Assembly: GCA_003457135.1 (NCBI GenBank)
Contig: DMSQ01000040.1
Location: 99,150 to 159,705, forward strand
Source: Prolixibacteraceae bacterium
GTDB taxonomy: Bacteria > Bacteroidota > Bacteroidia > Bacteroidales > Prolixibacteraceae
Direction: 5' to 3'
Length of the DNA: 60,556 nt
Shown: one piece after another, positions 52,891 through 60,556 of the stretch
How the letters are laid out: each line of letters starts with the position of its first letter
Position numbering within the stretch: the stretch's first letter is position 1
The notes under the pieces: generated by a model
The model's database searches: none
Seen by the model: only the letters and a program-made list of their open reading frames with translations
Told to the model about the DNA's origin: nothing
Made by a program: the position numbers and the translations under genes

Positions 52891-54828
52891 TTATTGATCG
52901 TTCATCGAGATTAGGAATTCTTCAACCGAATCGGTTCGCATAATGCGGGTTTTAATAAATTCCATGGCTTCAATCGAATTCATATCGCTCAGGAAATTGC
53001 GTAAAATATAAGTTTTGTCCAGCACATTTTTGTTCATTAGCAAGTCTTCACGGCGGGTACTCGAAGAGGTGATATCAACAGCCGGGAAAATCCGTTTGTT
53101 CGATAATTTCCGGTCGAGCTGTAATTCCATGTTACCGGTGCCTTTAAATTCTTCGAAGATTACTTCGTCCATTTTTGAGCCGGTTTCAGTTAAAGCAGTC
53201 GAAATAATGGTTAGTGAACCTCCTTCTTCGATGTTACGGGCAGCTCCGAAAAACCGTTTTGGTTTGTGCAAGGCGTTGGCGTCGACACCACCCGACAATA
53301 CTTTTCCTGATGCCGGGGCTACTGTATTGTATGCCCTGGCCAAACGGGTGATCGAGTCGAGCAATATAACTACATCGTGGCCACATTCAACAAGGCGTTT
53401 GGCTTTTTCGAGCACCATTCCGGCAACCCGAACATGGCGTTCAGCAGGTTCGTCAAACGTTGAGGAGATTACTTCAGCATTTACGTGGCGGGCCATATCG
53501 GTAACCTCTTCCGGGCGTTCATCAATAAGTAAAACCATCATATAAACTTCAGGATGATTAGCGGCAATGGCATTGGCAATTTCCTTCAGTAACATGGTTT
53601 TACCGGTTTTGGGCTGGGCAACAATCAATCCGCGCTGTCCTTTGCCAATAGGGGCAAAAAGGTCAACAATACGAGTTGAAAGGTTGTCGTGTCCGTTTCC
53701 GGTCAAATTAAATTTTTCGTTCGGAAAAAGTGGGGTCAAATGCTCAAAAGGCACCCGGTCTCTGATATAGTCGGGAGTTCTTCCGTTAATTTCGATGACT
53801 TTAATAAGAGGAAAATATTTTTCACCTTCTTTGGGCGGACGAATTGTACCAGTTACCGTATCTCCGGTTTTCAATCCAAAAAGTTTAATCTGCGATTGTG
53901 ATACATAGATATCATCAGGCGAATTCAGGTAATTGAAATCCGACGACCGAAGGAAGCCATATCCATCGGCCATAATTTCCAGGGCGCCGGTATTACTGAT
54001 AATGCCATCAAATTCGTATGGTTTTTCCTGACTTTGCTGAGGCTTTGGTTGTTTTGGCACCTGAGGTTCGCGATTTTCCCACTTGGGACTATTCTCAAAC
54101 TGCTTCTTCTTGTGCTGAATATCACTACGGTTTTCGGCCAAATCTTCAGGTCTGTTTTCATCCGGCATTTGAGATTCGGATAAAGAGGACTGGATTTGAT
54201 TAAGGCTTGACTCTTGCTCAGCAATAGGTTCAGAAATCAGAATTTCCGGTTCTATTTCGATTGGATCTTCAGGTAACAGAATTTCCTGCCTGACTTTTTG
54301 GTTTTGAACCGGTTTTTGATCCTGGTTTGGATTTTGCTTTAATCCCGGACGTTGATCAAGTTTCGGCCCCTGATTTGGATTTGGTTTCTGATTTGGGTTT
54401 AAGTTCGGTTTTTGGTTTGGATTGTGATTCGAAGATCCGGCTTTGATATGTTCGGTTCTTGGCCGTTTTTTAATCTGAAATTCCCGTTTGCCTTCTTTTC
54501 GGTGTTCACTATCAGCTGGGGGAGCCGATCTTTCTGCCTCAATTTTTTCTGCCGGTTTAACTTCCGTATTTTCACTGGGTTTCTCTTCTTTTCTTCTGCT
54601 AAAGAATTTCATAACCGCATTTTCTTCGCGTTTTATGTTTATATCCCGTGGAGATTTAAGTTTTTTGTCATCAGTTTTCTTTTCTGAAGCAATAATGGCC
54701 TGTAAGTCTAAAATCTTATAGATTAAATCTTGTTTTTTAAAAGATTCAATCTTTTTAATATCAAGCTCTTTTGCAATTTCTTTTAAGTCAGGAAGTAGTT
54801 TTCTGCTTAATTCAATAATATCATACAT
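52891..54828 (-). CDS. rho: Transcription termination factor Rho with long disordered insert
   Basis: 645 residues from the ATG at 54828, since MYDIIELSRKLLPDLKEIAKELDIKKIESF is the conserved SAP-like start; 35 upstream residues in the same frame are not family-like. E. coli Rho has 419 residues. The extra lies between about 45 and 275, low in complexity, charged and with Asn-Pro-Gln runs (PNQKPNPNQGPK, NPNQDQKPVQNQK). The cold-shock RNA-binding domain (about 278-350, YGFLRSSDFNYLNSPDDIYVS) and ATPase (Walker A near residue 405, VAQPKTGKT) are normal. Rho ends transcription using ATP. In Bacteroides thetaiotaomicron a similar Rho insert is known to drive phase separation. Confidence 0.95.
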   Translation of the reverse strand: MYDIIELSRKLLPDLKEIAKELDIKKIESFKKQDLIYKILDLQAIIASEKKTDDKKLKSPRDINIKREENAVMKFFSRRKEEKPSENTEVKPAEKIEAERSAPPADSEHRKEGKREFQIKKRPRTEHIKAGSSNHNPNQKPNLNPNQKPNPNQGPKLDQRPGLKQNPNQDQKPVQNQKVRQEILLPEDPIEIEPEILISEPIAEQESSLNQIQSSLSESQMPDENRPEDLAENRSDIQHKKKQFENSPKWENREPQVPKQPKPQQSQEKPYEFDGIISNTGALEIMADGYGFLRSSDFNYLNSPDDIYVSQSQIKLFGLKTGDTVTGTIRPPKEGEKYFPLIKVIEINGRTPDYIRDRVPFEHLTPLFPNEKFNLTGNGHDNLSTRIVDLFAPIGKGQRGLIVAQPKTGKTMLLKEIANAIAANHPEVYMMVLLIDERPEEVTDMARHVNAEVISSTFDEPAERHVRVAGMVLEKAKRLVECGHDVVILLDSITRLARAYNTVAPASGKVLSGGVDANALHKPKRFFGAARNIEEGGSLTIISTALTETGSKMDEVIFEEFKGTGNMELQLDRKLSNKRIFPAVDITSSSTRREDLLMNKNVLDKTYILRNFLSDMNSIEAMEFIKTRIMRTDSVEEFLISMNDQ

Positions 54829-54930
54829 AATTTTTGAGTGATTTGTTAATATCCAAAAGGTCAAGTGAAATAAAAAAAAGGAAAAGTGGATTGATAATTT
54901 GGATAATCGGTACTTGTTCGAAATTTTGTG

Positions 54931-54961
54931 CAAGTATAACTAAATCCTTAATGACGACAAA
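54931..54961 (-). promoter_or_regulatory. Promoter of rho
   Basis: On the minus strand: TTTG (54958-54961), exactly 19 bases, TATACTTG (54931-54938; one mismatch to TAnnTTTG). Transcription would start near 54924, giving rho a leader of about 96 bases. This lies in the 387-base divergent gap between rho and sigA. Confidence 0.55.
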
Positions 54962-55126
54962 GTAAAAACCCGAAAATATCACAACTGATGGCTGTATTTA
55001 GAATTCAAAAGTCAATTTAGAGGTTTTTACTCAAAAATATCATCAGGGAATACTTGCCATTCATTGGTGAATTCAAACCATTCATGTAAGAATTCGTATA
55101 GTTCAAATAAATACAAGTTGAATTTT

Positions 55127-55156
55127 CTTGAAAGAATTCATAAATAGTTATTTTCG
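55127..55156 (+). promoter_or_regulatory. Weak candidate promoter of sigA
   Basis: CTTG (55127-55130) and TATTTTCG (55149-55156), 18 bases apart, each one mismatch from TTTG and TAnnTTTG. Start would be near 55163, 53 bases before the ATG. Confidence 0.3.
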
Positions 55157-55215
55157 TCGTAGATAATTCGGATTAAATCGTTGTTCGTACTGTGAACTTT
55201 CAACAGAGATAGATA

Positions 55216-56076
55216 ATGAGACAGCTTAAAATTGCGAAACAGGTTACAAACAGAGAGACATTATCGCTTGATAAATACCTGCACGAAATTGGTAAAGTTG
55301 AATTGGTTTCGGCTGAAGAAGAAGTTGAATTGGCAAAAAGAATCAAAAAAGGCGATAGAGAGGCTCTGGAAACATTGATTAAGGCCAATTTGCGATTTGT
55401 AGTTTCAGTAGCAAAACAATACCAAAATCAAGGCCTCAGCTTGTGTGATTTGATCAATGAAGGTAATCTGGGTCTTATAAAAGCCGCTCATCGGTACGAC
55501 GAAACCCGTGGATTTAAATTTATATCATACGGCGTTTGGTGGATTCGCCAATCTATTCTGCAAGCTTTGGCCGAACAGGCTCGGATCGTTCGCTTACCTT
55601 TAAACAAAATTGGTTCTATTACCCGTATTAATAAAACATTTAGCCGCCTGGAACAGGAATTTCAACGTGAGCCTACATCTGATGAAGTTGCGATATTGCT
55701 CGAAACCTCGCCAGAAGTTGTTGAAGATGCTTTAAAAGTTTCGTCCCATCATGTTTCGATGGACGCACCCATTCACGATGACGATGGAAATAATTTATAT
55801 GATATTTTGCTGAATGAAGATTCCTTGAGTCCGGATAAAGGTTTGATCAATGTTTCGCTATGCAAAGAAATAGAACGAACTTTATCAACCCTAGGTGAAA
55901 GGGAAGCTGATGTAATTCGTTTCTATTTTGGTTTGAGTGGCCATCGTCAGCATACCCTTGAAGAGATTGGCGATGAGTTTGGGTTAACCAGGGAAAGGGT
56001 TCGTCAGATTAAAGAGAAAACTATTAAAAAGATGAGAAATAATTACCGGAATAAGTTGCTTAAAGCATATCTGTAA
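55216..56076 (+). CDS. rpoD: Primary RNA polymerase sigma factor (RpoD/SigA)
   Basis: 286 residues. Begins with region 1.2 (LSLDKYLHEIGKVELVS) and lacks region 1.1, the short form usual in Bacteroidota. Region 2 has FVVSVAKQYQNQGLSLCDLINEGNLGL and YGVWWIRQSILQALAEQ. Region 4 ends with TLEEIGDEFGLTRERVRQIKEKTIKKMR. It directs recognition of the unusual -33/-7 promoters noted across this window. It diverges from rho and ends at a strong terminator. Confidence 0.95.
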   Translation: MRQLKIAKQVTNRETLSLDKYLHEIGKVELVSAEEEVELAKRIKKGDREALETLIKANLRFVVSVAKQYQNQGLSLCDLINEGNLGLIKAAHRYDETRGFKFISYGVWWIRQSILQALAEQARIVRLPLNKIGSITRINKTFSRLEQEFQREPTSDEVAILLETSPEVVEDALKVSSHHVSMDAPIHDDDGNNLYDILLNEDSLSPDKGLINVSLCKEIERTLSTLGEREADVIRFYFGLSGHRQHTLEEIGDEFGLTRERVRQIKEKTIKKMRNNYRNKLLKAYL

Positions 56077-56082
56077 TAAATT

Positions 56083-56105
56083 AAAAGCTGCATTTTGCAG
56101 CTTTT
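56083..56105 (+). terminator. Intrinsic terminator after rpoD
   Basis: AAAAGCTGCA (56083-56092) pairs with TGCAGCTTTT (56096-56105), six bases past the stop codon. Tail is TTTTATTATT. Confidence 0.8.
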
Positions 56106-56165
56106 ATTATTTATACCGATTTGCACGACCGGATAAAATCTTACTTTTGAGATAAAATTTACTTT

Positions 56166-56813
56166 ATGAAACTTGTGGCGCCATCAATACTCGCAGCTAA
56201 TTTTAACAACCTGGAAGAGGATATTAAAATGATTAATGAGAGCGGGGCCGATTTTGTTCATTGTGATGTAATGGATGGCGTTTTTGTTCCTAACATTTCT
56301 TTTGGAATTCCCGTTATTCAGGCAGTTAATGCAATTGCAGTTAAGCCCCTGGATGTTCATTTGATGATTGTGCATCCGGAAAAATACATTGAGGATTATT
56401 TTCAGGCAGGAGCTTCCATCATTACTGTCCATTATGAAGCCTGTACCCACCTTCATCGGGTAGTTCAACAAATCAAAAATTTAGGGATTAGGGCAAGCGT
56501 CTGCCTCAATCCTCATACACCGGTATCATTGCTCGATGATATAATTTCAGATCTGGATATGGTATTACTGATGTCAGTTAATCCTGGTTTTGGAGGCCAG
56601 AAATTTATTGAAAATACCTGCCGGAAAGCTCTAGCTTTAAAAGAGATGATTCTGAAAAGAAATTTATCGGTTTTGATAGAAGTGGATGGAGGAGTTAATC
56701 TTGAAGTTGGTAAAAAACTTTTTGATTCAGGAGTTGATGTGTTGGTTGCCGGAAGCTTTATATTTGGTTCTGAAAACCCTTCTGAAACCATAACTAAGCT
56801 CAAGCAATTATAA
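56166..56813 (+). CDS. rpe: Ribulose-phosphate 3-epimerase
   Basis: 215 residues. VAPSILAANFNNLEEDI at the start, VHCDVMDGVFVPNISFG and PLDVHLMI (metal-site residues), VLLMSVNPGFGGQKFI and a closing VDGGVN and VLVAGSFIFG. It interconverts ribulose 5-phosphate and xylulose 5-phosphate, supplying transketolase, also encoded here. The last six bases overlap the convergent Cys-rich protein gene. Confidence 0.96.
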   Translation: MKLVAPSILAANFNNLEEDIKMINESGADFVHCDVMDGVFVPNISFGIPVIQAVNAIAVKPLDVHLMIVHPEKYIEDYFQAGASIITVHYEACTHLHRVVQQIKNLGIRASVCLNPHTPVSLLDDIISDLDMVLLMSVNPGFGGQKFIENTCRKALALKEMILKRNLSVLIEVDGGVNLEVGKKLFDSGVDVLVAGSFIFGSENPSETITKLKQL

Positions 56814-57017
56814 ATAAAACTGGTACTTATCGCGTTTTCCCGGTTTGCTTTTATTCATCAGATGCGAATGTTTCATTTCACAACCGCTTGTACATCCGGC
56901 ACAGTTTCCCGATTTTACATTTTTCTTCCCTAAAAGATTAAAAAAGCTGAGAATTTTCTGAATGAAAATTGCAAATGCACCGGCAATTATTAAATATGCG
57001 ATATAATCCTGAATCAT
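56808..57017 (-). CDS. FeoB-associated Cys-rich membrane protein
   Basis: 69 residues from the ATG at 57017 (18 more in-frame residues upstream would overlap feoB). One membrane segment (YIAYLIIAGAFAIFIQKILSF) and a CxxCxxxC cluster GNCAGCTSGCEMKH. This is the small Cys-rich partner often found after feoB, thought to help ferrous iron transport. The start is 19 bases after the feoB stop; the 3' end overlaps rpe by six bases. Confidence 0.85.
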   Translation of the reverse strand: MIQDYIAYLIIAGAFAIFIQKILSFFNLLGKKNVKSGNCAGCTSGCEMKHSHLMNKSKPGKRDKYQFYL

Positions 57018-57036
57018 GTTTTCATTATAAGTTAAT

Positions 57037-59412
57037 TTAGAGCATAAAGAAAGTTGCGATTCTGAAAACAAAGAATGATACTATCCAGGCAGCCGCTGTT
57101 GTATAAAATACAGTAAACAGCGCCCATTTTAATTTTCCTGATTCATTCCTGATTGTTGCTATAACACCTATACAGGGGAAATAGATCAGAACAAAAGCAA
57201 GAAAAGATAATGCGACAGGAATTGAAAAAACATTTTGACCGCTTTTTTCACCCGAAATAAATTTTTCGTGCTTCAGTTTATTACTTAATCCTATCTCCGG
57301 TTTATTCCCGTCAACCTGATAGAGTACCCCCATTGTGCTTACTATGATTTCTTTGGCAGGAAGTCCTGCAAGCAAACTGATGCTCATTTTCCAATCGAAG
57401 CCTAACGGAGCCATTACAGGTTCAATGAGGTGCCCGATCTGCCCCAAATAACTGTTTTGTAATCCTATACTCTGGTTATTATTCGACTTTTCTCTTGGAA
57501 AATATCCCAGTGCCCAGATAATAATTACGCCAATAAGAATTACCCCTCCAATTTTCCGGAGATATTGCTGGGCTTTATCCCACATGTGAATCAAAATATT
57601 TTTTAGGGTCGGAACCCGGTATGGCGGTAATTCCAAAACAAAAGGGGTCTCTTTATTCCTGAAAATCGTACGGTTTAGAAGTTGTGCGGTTAAAAATGCC
57701 ATTAATATTCCGGTAAAATAAATGCCGGACAGAATGAGCGCTGGATTTCCGGGGAAAAATGCAGTAATAAAAAGAACATAGACAGGAAGCCGTGCACTGC
57801 ATGACATGAAGGGGATTATGAGCATAGTAAGGAGCCGGTCACCCGGACTTCTTAAGGTTCGAGTAGCCATGATTGCCGGTACATTGCATCCAAAACCCAT
57901 TACCATCGGAATGAACGAACGTCCATGCAAACCAAAGCGGTGCATGATTTTATCCATGATGAAGGCTGCCCGGGCCATGTAGCCTGAATCTTCCATGAAT
58001 GAAATAAAGAAGAAAAGTATTAAAATATTAGGTAAAAAAACCAGTACACTGCCTGTGCCATTAATTATTCCGTTAATGAGCAGGTCTTTTAACATTCCAT
58101 CGGTAAGCATAACTGAAACTTGCCCGCTGATTAATGAAACCAGGTTCTCAATCCATGCCATCGGATAGGCGCCTAGCTTAAATGTGGCATAAAAGGCCAG
58201 TGAAATAGATATCATAAAAATTGGAAAACCTAGATATTTATTTGTAAGTATGTTGTCTATCCTTTCCGACGAGTTTGTTATATTCTTTTTTCGTTGTTTA
58301 AAAGTTTCTTCCAAAGCGCCTGAAATAAATCCATATTTTGCATCAGTGATAACTGTTTCGCTATCTTCGTTATAAAGCTTTTCTATTCGTTTAATTTCGA
58401 TTTGAGAAGTTCTTTCTATTTCCGAAAAATTAGTATATATAGCCAGATTTTCAATGGTTTGCTTATCTCGTTCGAGTAGTTTTAAAGCTAAAAACCGGGA
58501 TGAAATTTTATCAGTGATAGGTTTTTCCAGTTTTATCTTTGTCCGAAGCGCCTCAATTGATTTTTCCAGTTCCTGCCCGTAGTTGATATGAATATGCCTT
58601 ACTATCGGATCAAGATCTTCGTAAACTTCAATTGTTTTTAATATCAGTTCTCTGATGCCTTTCCCTTTTGAACTTACGGTTGGAATAATGGGTATTCCAA
58701 TTAATTTACCTAAGCTGTTAAAATCGAATTTAACCTGATTTTTGAGCAATTCGTCATACATATTCAAAGCAATAATTACTTTGATATCCATGTCAATGAG
58801 TTGGGTTGTCAGGAATAGGTTGCGTTCCAGATTGGATGAGTCAATCACATTGATTACAATATCCGGGGTTTCTTCCATGATAAACCTTCTGACATATATT
58901 TCTTCAGGAGAATAGGCAGTCAGCGAATATGTTCCGGGTAAGTCAAATATGTTAAAATGATATCCGTTTTCAGAAAAAGTTGCTTTCTTCGAATCTATCG
59001 TAACACCGCTGTAATTACCAACATGTTCTTTCGATCCGGAAATAAAATTGAAAAGGGTCGTTTTACCGCTATTTGGATTCCCAACCAAAGCAATATTTAT
59101 TGATCTTTCCTTTTCTTTGGCCGATACCTTCAGATTTTCATAATCAATTACACCTTCAAAACTCCGGGCTACATTTAATCCTGCATCTTCCTGACTAATA
59201 ACCTCAATTAAGTTAGCCTCAGTTTTACGCAGGGTGATGTTGTAGTCCAAAATTTTATATTCAGTAGGTCCACTAAAAGGCGCATTTTTGATAACAGTTA
59301 CCTCTTTCCCCTTCACAAAACCCATTTCAGTAATCCGCTTTCGAAATGAGCCATGGCCTAAAACTTTGGTAATTATTACAGTTTCTTTATTTTTTACTTC
59401 AGATAGTCTCAC
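57037..59412 (-). CDS. feoB: FeoA-FeoB fusion, ferrous iron transporter
   Basis: 791 residues from a GTG at 59412; no in-frame ATG precedes the FeoA domain. Residues 1-73 are a FeoA SH3-like domain (GSFRKRITEMGFVKGKEVTV). The G-protein domain has GNPNSGKTT (111-119), DLPGTYS and NMYDE. The membrane part has VMGFGCNVPAIMATRTL and the CSARLPVYVLF gate motif. It imports Fe2+ powered by GTP. A -7 box TATCTTTG lies 52-59 bases upstream, and the Cys-rich partner follows. Confidence 0.95.
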   Translation of the reverse strand: MRLSEVKNKETVIITKVLGHGSFRKRITEMGFVKGKEVTVIKNAPFSGPTEYKILDYNITLRKTEANLIEVISQEDAGLNVARSFEGVIDYENLKVSAKEKERSINIALVGNPNSGKTTLFNFISGSKEHVGNYSGVTIDSKKATFSENGYHFNIFDLPGTYSLTAYSPEEIYVRRFIMEETPDIVINVIDSSNLERNLFLTTQLIDMDIKVIIALNMYDELLKNQVKFDFNSLGKLIGIPIIPTVSSKGKGIRELILKTIEVYEDLDPIVRHIHINYGQELEKSIEALRTKIKLEKPITDKISSRFLALKLLERDKQTIENLAIYTNFSEIERTSQIEIKRIEKLYNEDSETVITDAKYGFISGALEETFKQRKKNITNSSERIDNILTNKYLGFPIFMISISLAFYATFKLGAYPMAWIENLVSLISGQVSVMLTDGMLKDLLINGIINGTGSVLVFLPNILILFFFISFMEDSGYMARAAFIMDKIMHRFGLHGRSFIPMVMGFGCNVPAIMATRTLRSPGDRLLTMLIIPFMSCSARLPVYVLFITAFFPGNPALILSGIYFTGILMAFLTAQLLNRTIFRNKETPFVLELPPYRVPTLKNILIHMWDKAQQYLRKIGGVILIGVIIIWALGYFPREKSNNNQSIGLQNSYLGQIGHLIEPVMAPLGFDWKMSISLLAGLPAKEIIVSTMGVLYQVDGNKPEIGLSNKLKHEKFISGEKSGQNVFSIPVALSFLAFVLIYFPCIGVIATIRNESGKLKWALFTVFYTTAAAWIVSFFVFRIATFFML

Positions 59413-59463
59413 AGATAAAAGATCAGATGCTATGCTAATTTAAACTAAATAAGAATAACCGTG

Positions 59464-59471
59464 CAAAGATA
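59464..59471 (-). promoter_or_regulatory. -7 promoter box for the feo operon
   Basis: Minus-strand TATCTTTG exactly matches TAnnTTTG. Transcription would start near 59457, about 45 bases before the GTG. I see no Fur-box palindrome that I could defend. Confidence 0.5.
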
Positions 59472-59559
59472 TTTAAGTTTTGAAAATACGCTTATAAAAT
59501 GAACTTTTCTTGAATAATCAAATCGGAATCATTTAATTTGTATATCAAGAAAACAGAAA

Positions 59560-60282
59560 ATGGAGGAGGAAAACATTTATAAAAGATTACAGGATGCTAT
59601 TTCAGCATTGCCCAAAAACTTCAGTGTTTTGGAAGAGCAGGTTGATGTTGAACTTCAGATGGAGTATTTCAATTATGGCAGGGACCTTAAAAATAAATTT
59701 ACCAATGAATTAATCAATCAACATCAGTCCGATTTATTTGATCCTAACGTTTCGGTTGAAGAAAAAAAGAATTTGTTGGTATTGTTAGCTTCACAGGATA
59801 GGGTGGAAGCATTTCGGGCAATTGAAAAATATGCACAAAATCCCGAACCTGAACTTCGGGCGTGGAGTATTTTGGCTTTGCAGGAAAGCCGAATGGTGAT
59901 TCAAAGTTCGCTCATGGATGAACAACAGGTTTATATTTCGACTGGACTAGGCGGAAAAGGACAGAAATTGCGGTATTTTGCCGTTTTCATCGGTAACGAA
60001 AGTGTTAATGATTATTCAGAAGTACAAAGGAAACTGATAAAAACTGAACTGGAGTTTACTATTAAAAAAATAGATGGCATTCTGGAAGAGATCAGTTTTA
60101 ATGAAAATTTGGCTGTTGCTGTTCTGTTGTTGCCGGTAAAATCTGATATTCAGAACATATTTAGCAATGTTATTAATGAATGTAACCAGTATGGCAATTT
60201 TGTCCGGCAGGATATTATCATTACTAATGTTAAGCGAATGAGTTTCGATGAGATTAAAAAATTTATCAACCGCGAAAAATAG
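59560..60282 (+). CDS. Conserved hypothetical cytoplasmic protein
   Basis: 240 residues, no signal peptide or membrane segment. The middle part (VEEKKNLLVLLASQDRVEAFRAIEKYAQNPEPELRAWSILALQES, about 65-110) looks like two HEAT-type helical repeats. The C-terminal part is alpha/beta (LRYFAVFIGNES, LAVAVLLLPVKSDIQNIFSNVI). I do not recognise a named family. It is monocistronic, diverging from feoB. Function unknown. Confidence 0.65.
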   Translation: MEEENIYKRLQDAISALPKNFSVLEEQVDVELQMEYFNYGRDLKNKFTNELINQHQSDLFDPNVSVEEKKNLLVLLASQDRVEAFRAIEKYAQNPEPELRAWSILALQESRMVIQSSLMDEQQVYISTGLGGKGQKLRYFAVFIGNESVNDYSEVQRKLIKTELEFTIKKIDGILEEISFNENLAVAVLLLPVKSDIQNIFSNVINECNQYGNFVRQDIIITNVKRMSFDEIKKFINREK

Positions 60283-60415
60283 ATGAATAATTCATTGGCA
60301 TGGGGCGACCGGAAAATATATCAGGGAAATCGCTTTTAAAACAATGGTGAATTATTTGGCGAATTGAATACAATTTGTTATCTTTATGATTAATTGTTGG
60401 GTTAGCGTTAAAAAA

Positions 60416-60556
60416 ATGGCTAATCTAAACGCACAAAAGTCTATTTATCAAAATGTTTTCGAAGATTATTTTTCAGCCTTGCAAGATCCACGTAGAATAA
60501 CCAAAGGACATTTCTATTATCCTCTTAATGAGATACTATTCCTTGTCATATCTGCC
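60416..60556 (+). mobile_element. ISAs1-family transposase, N-terminal fragment at window edge
   Basis: An open frame from the ATG at 60416 to the edge (47 codons, MANLNAQKSIYQNVF...). It contains FEDYFSALQDPRR and GHFYYPLNEILFLVISA, the N-terminal domain typical of ISAs1/H-repeat transposases. The remaining transposase, with its DDE residues, would lie beyond 60556. I could not identify the terminal inverted repeat in the 133 bases after the previous gene. Confidence 0.8.

Noticed and set aside
54829..54933. Upstream extension of rho
   Set aside because: The extra 35 residues are hydrophobic, unlike any Rho, and cover the predicted leader RNA.

Overview
The window looks like a chromosomal segment of an anaerobic or facultative member of Bacteroidota, plausibly Marinilabiliales/Prolixibacteraceae (an inference; no rRNA gene is present). 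The grounds are: -7 promoter boxes matching TAnnTTTG instead of -10/-35 boxes, almost no Shine-Dalgarno sequences, a Rho factor with a long disordered insert, a short primary sigma factor without region 1.1, a FeoA-FeoB fusion, an apgM-type gene inside the threonine operon, pyruvate:ferredoxin oxidoreductase, and a GH106 rhamnosidase. I see no rRNA, tRNA or CRISPR array. The only clear mobile element is the start of an ISAs1-type transposase at the right edge. Layout: 1-4.3 kb, two sensor histidine kinases on the minus strand, one running off the left edge. 4.5-9.7 kb, a GH106 rhamnosidase, a PQQ-type beta-propeller protein and an SPFH membrane protein. 9.8-12.8 kb, a large FAD/Fe-S dehydrogenase. 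13.2-18.6 kb, an acyl-phosphate energy cluster (pta, a divergent 3-hydroxyacyl-CoA dehydrogenase, ackA, then ptb-buk). 18.7-24.3 kb, small envelope proteins, a CE15 esterase, rhamnulokinase and a TonB-like protein. 24.5-28.1 kb, an accessory stretch with a type IIG restriction-modification enzyme, a coupled 75-residue protein, repeat debris and an orphan DUF433 antitoxin. 28.3-31.1 kb, a minus-strand operon SPOR protein-clpS-nfeD-floA. 31.2-38.1 kb, peroxiredoxin-recA and then thrA-apgM-thrC. 38.1-43.6 kb, a putative glycosidase, transketolase, a lipoprotein/NIPSNAP pair and a DUF3124 lipoprotein. 43.6-47.8 kb, a KefB-type antiporter and a two-gene RloA/RloB-like (AbiL-like) module. 47.9-52.7 kb, PFOR and a DUF4143 ATPase. 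52.9-56.8 kb, rho, sigA and rpe. 56.8-59.4 kb, ferrous iron uptake. 59.5 kb to the end, an unknown protein and the IS fragment. Functionally, PFOR makes acetyl-CoA, and Pta-AckA and Ptb-Buk can turn acetyl-CoA or butyryl/branched acyl-CoA into acids plus ATP. GH106, CE15 and RhaB point to use of rhamnose-containing plant polysaccharide. The most unusual stretch is the RloA/RloB-like module. Its start codon lies inside a perfect 16-bp inverted repeat that also covers its -7 promoter box, the layout expected of a self-repressed defence operon. Intergenic DNA carries several kinds of palindromic repeat: paired GTAGAGAC...GTCTCTAC palindromes, composite multi-hairpin elements, a MITE-like element inside the threonine operon, and an octanucleotide tandem array before rhaB.
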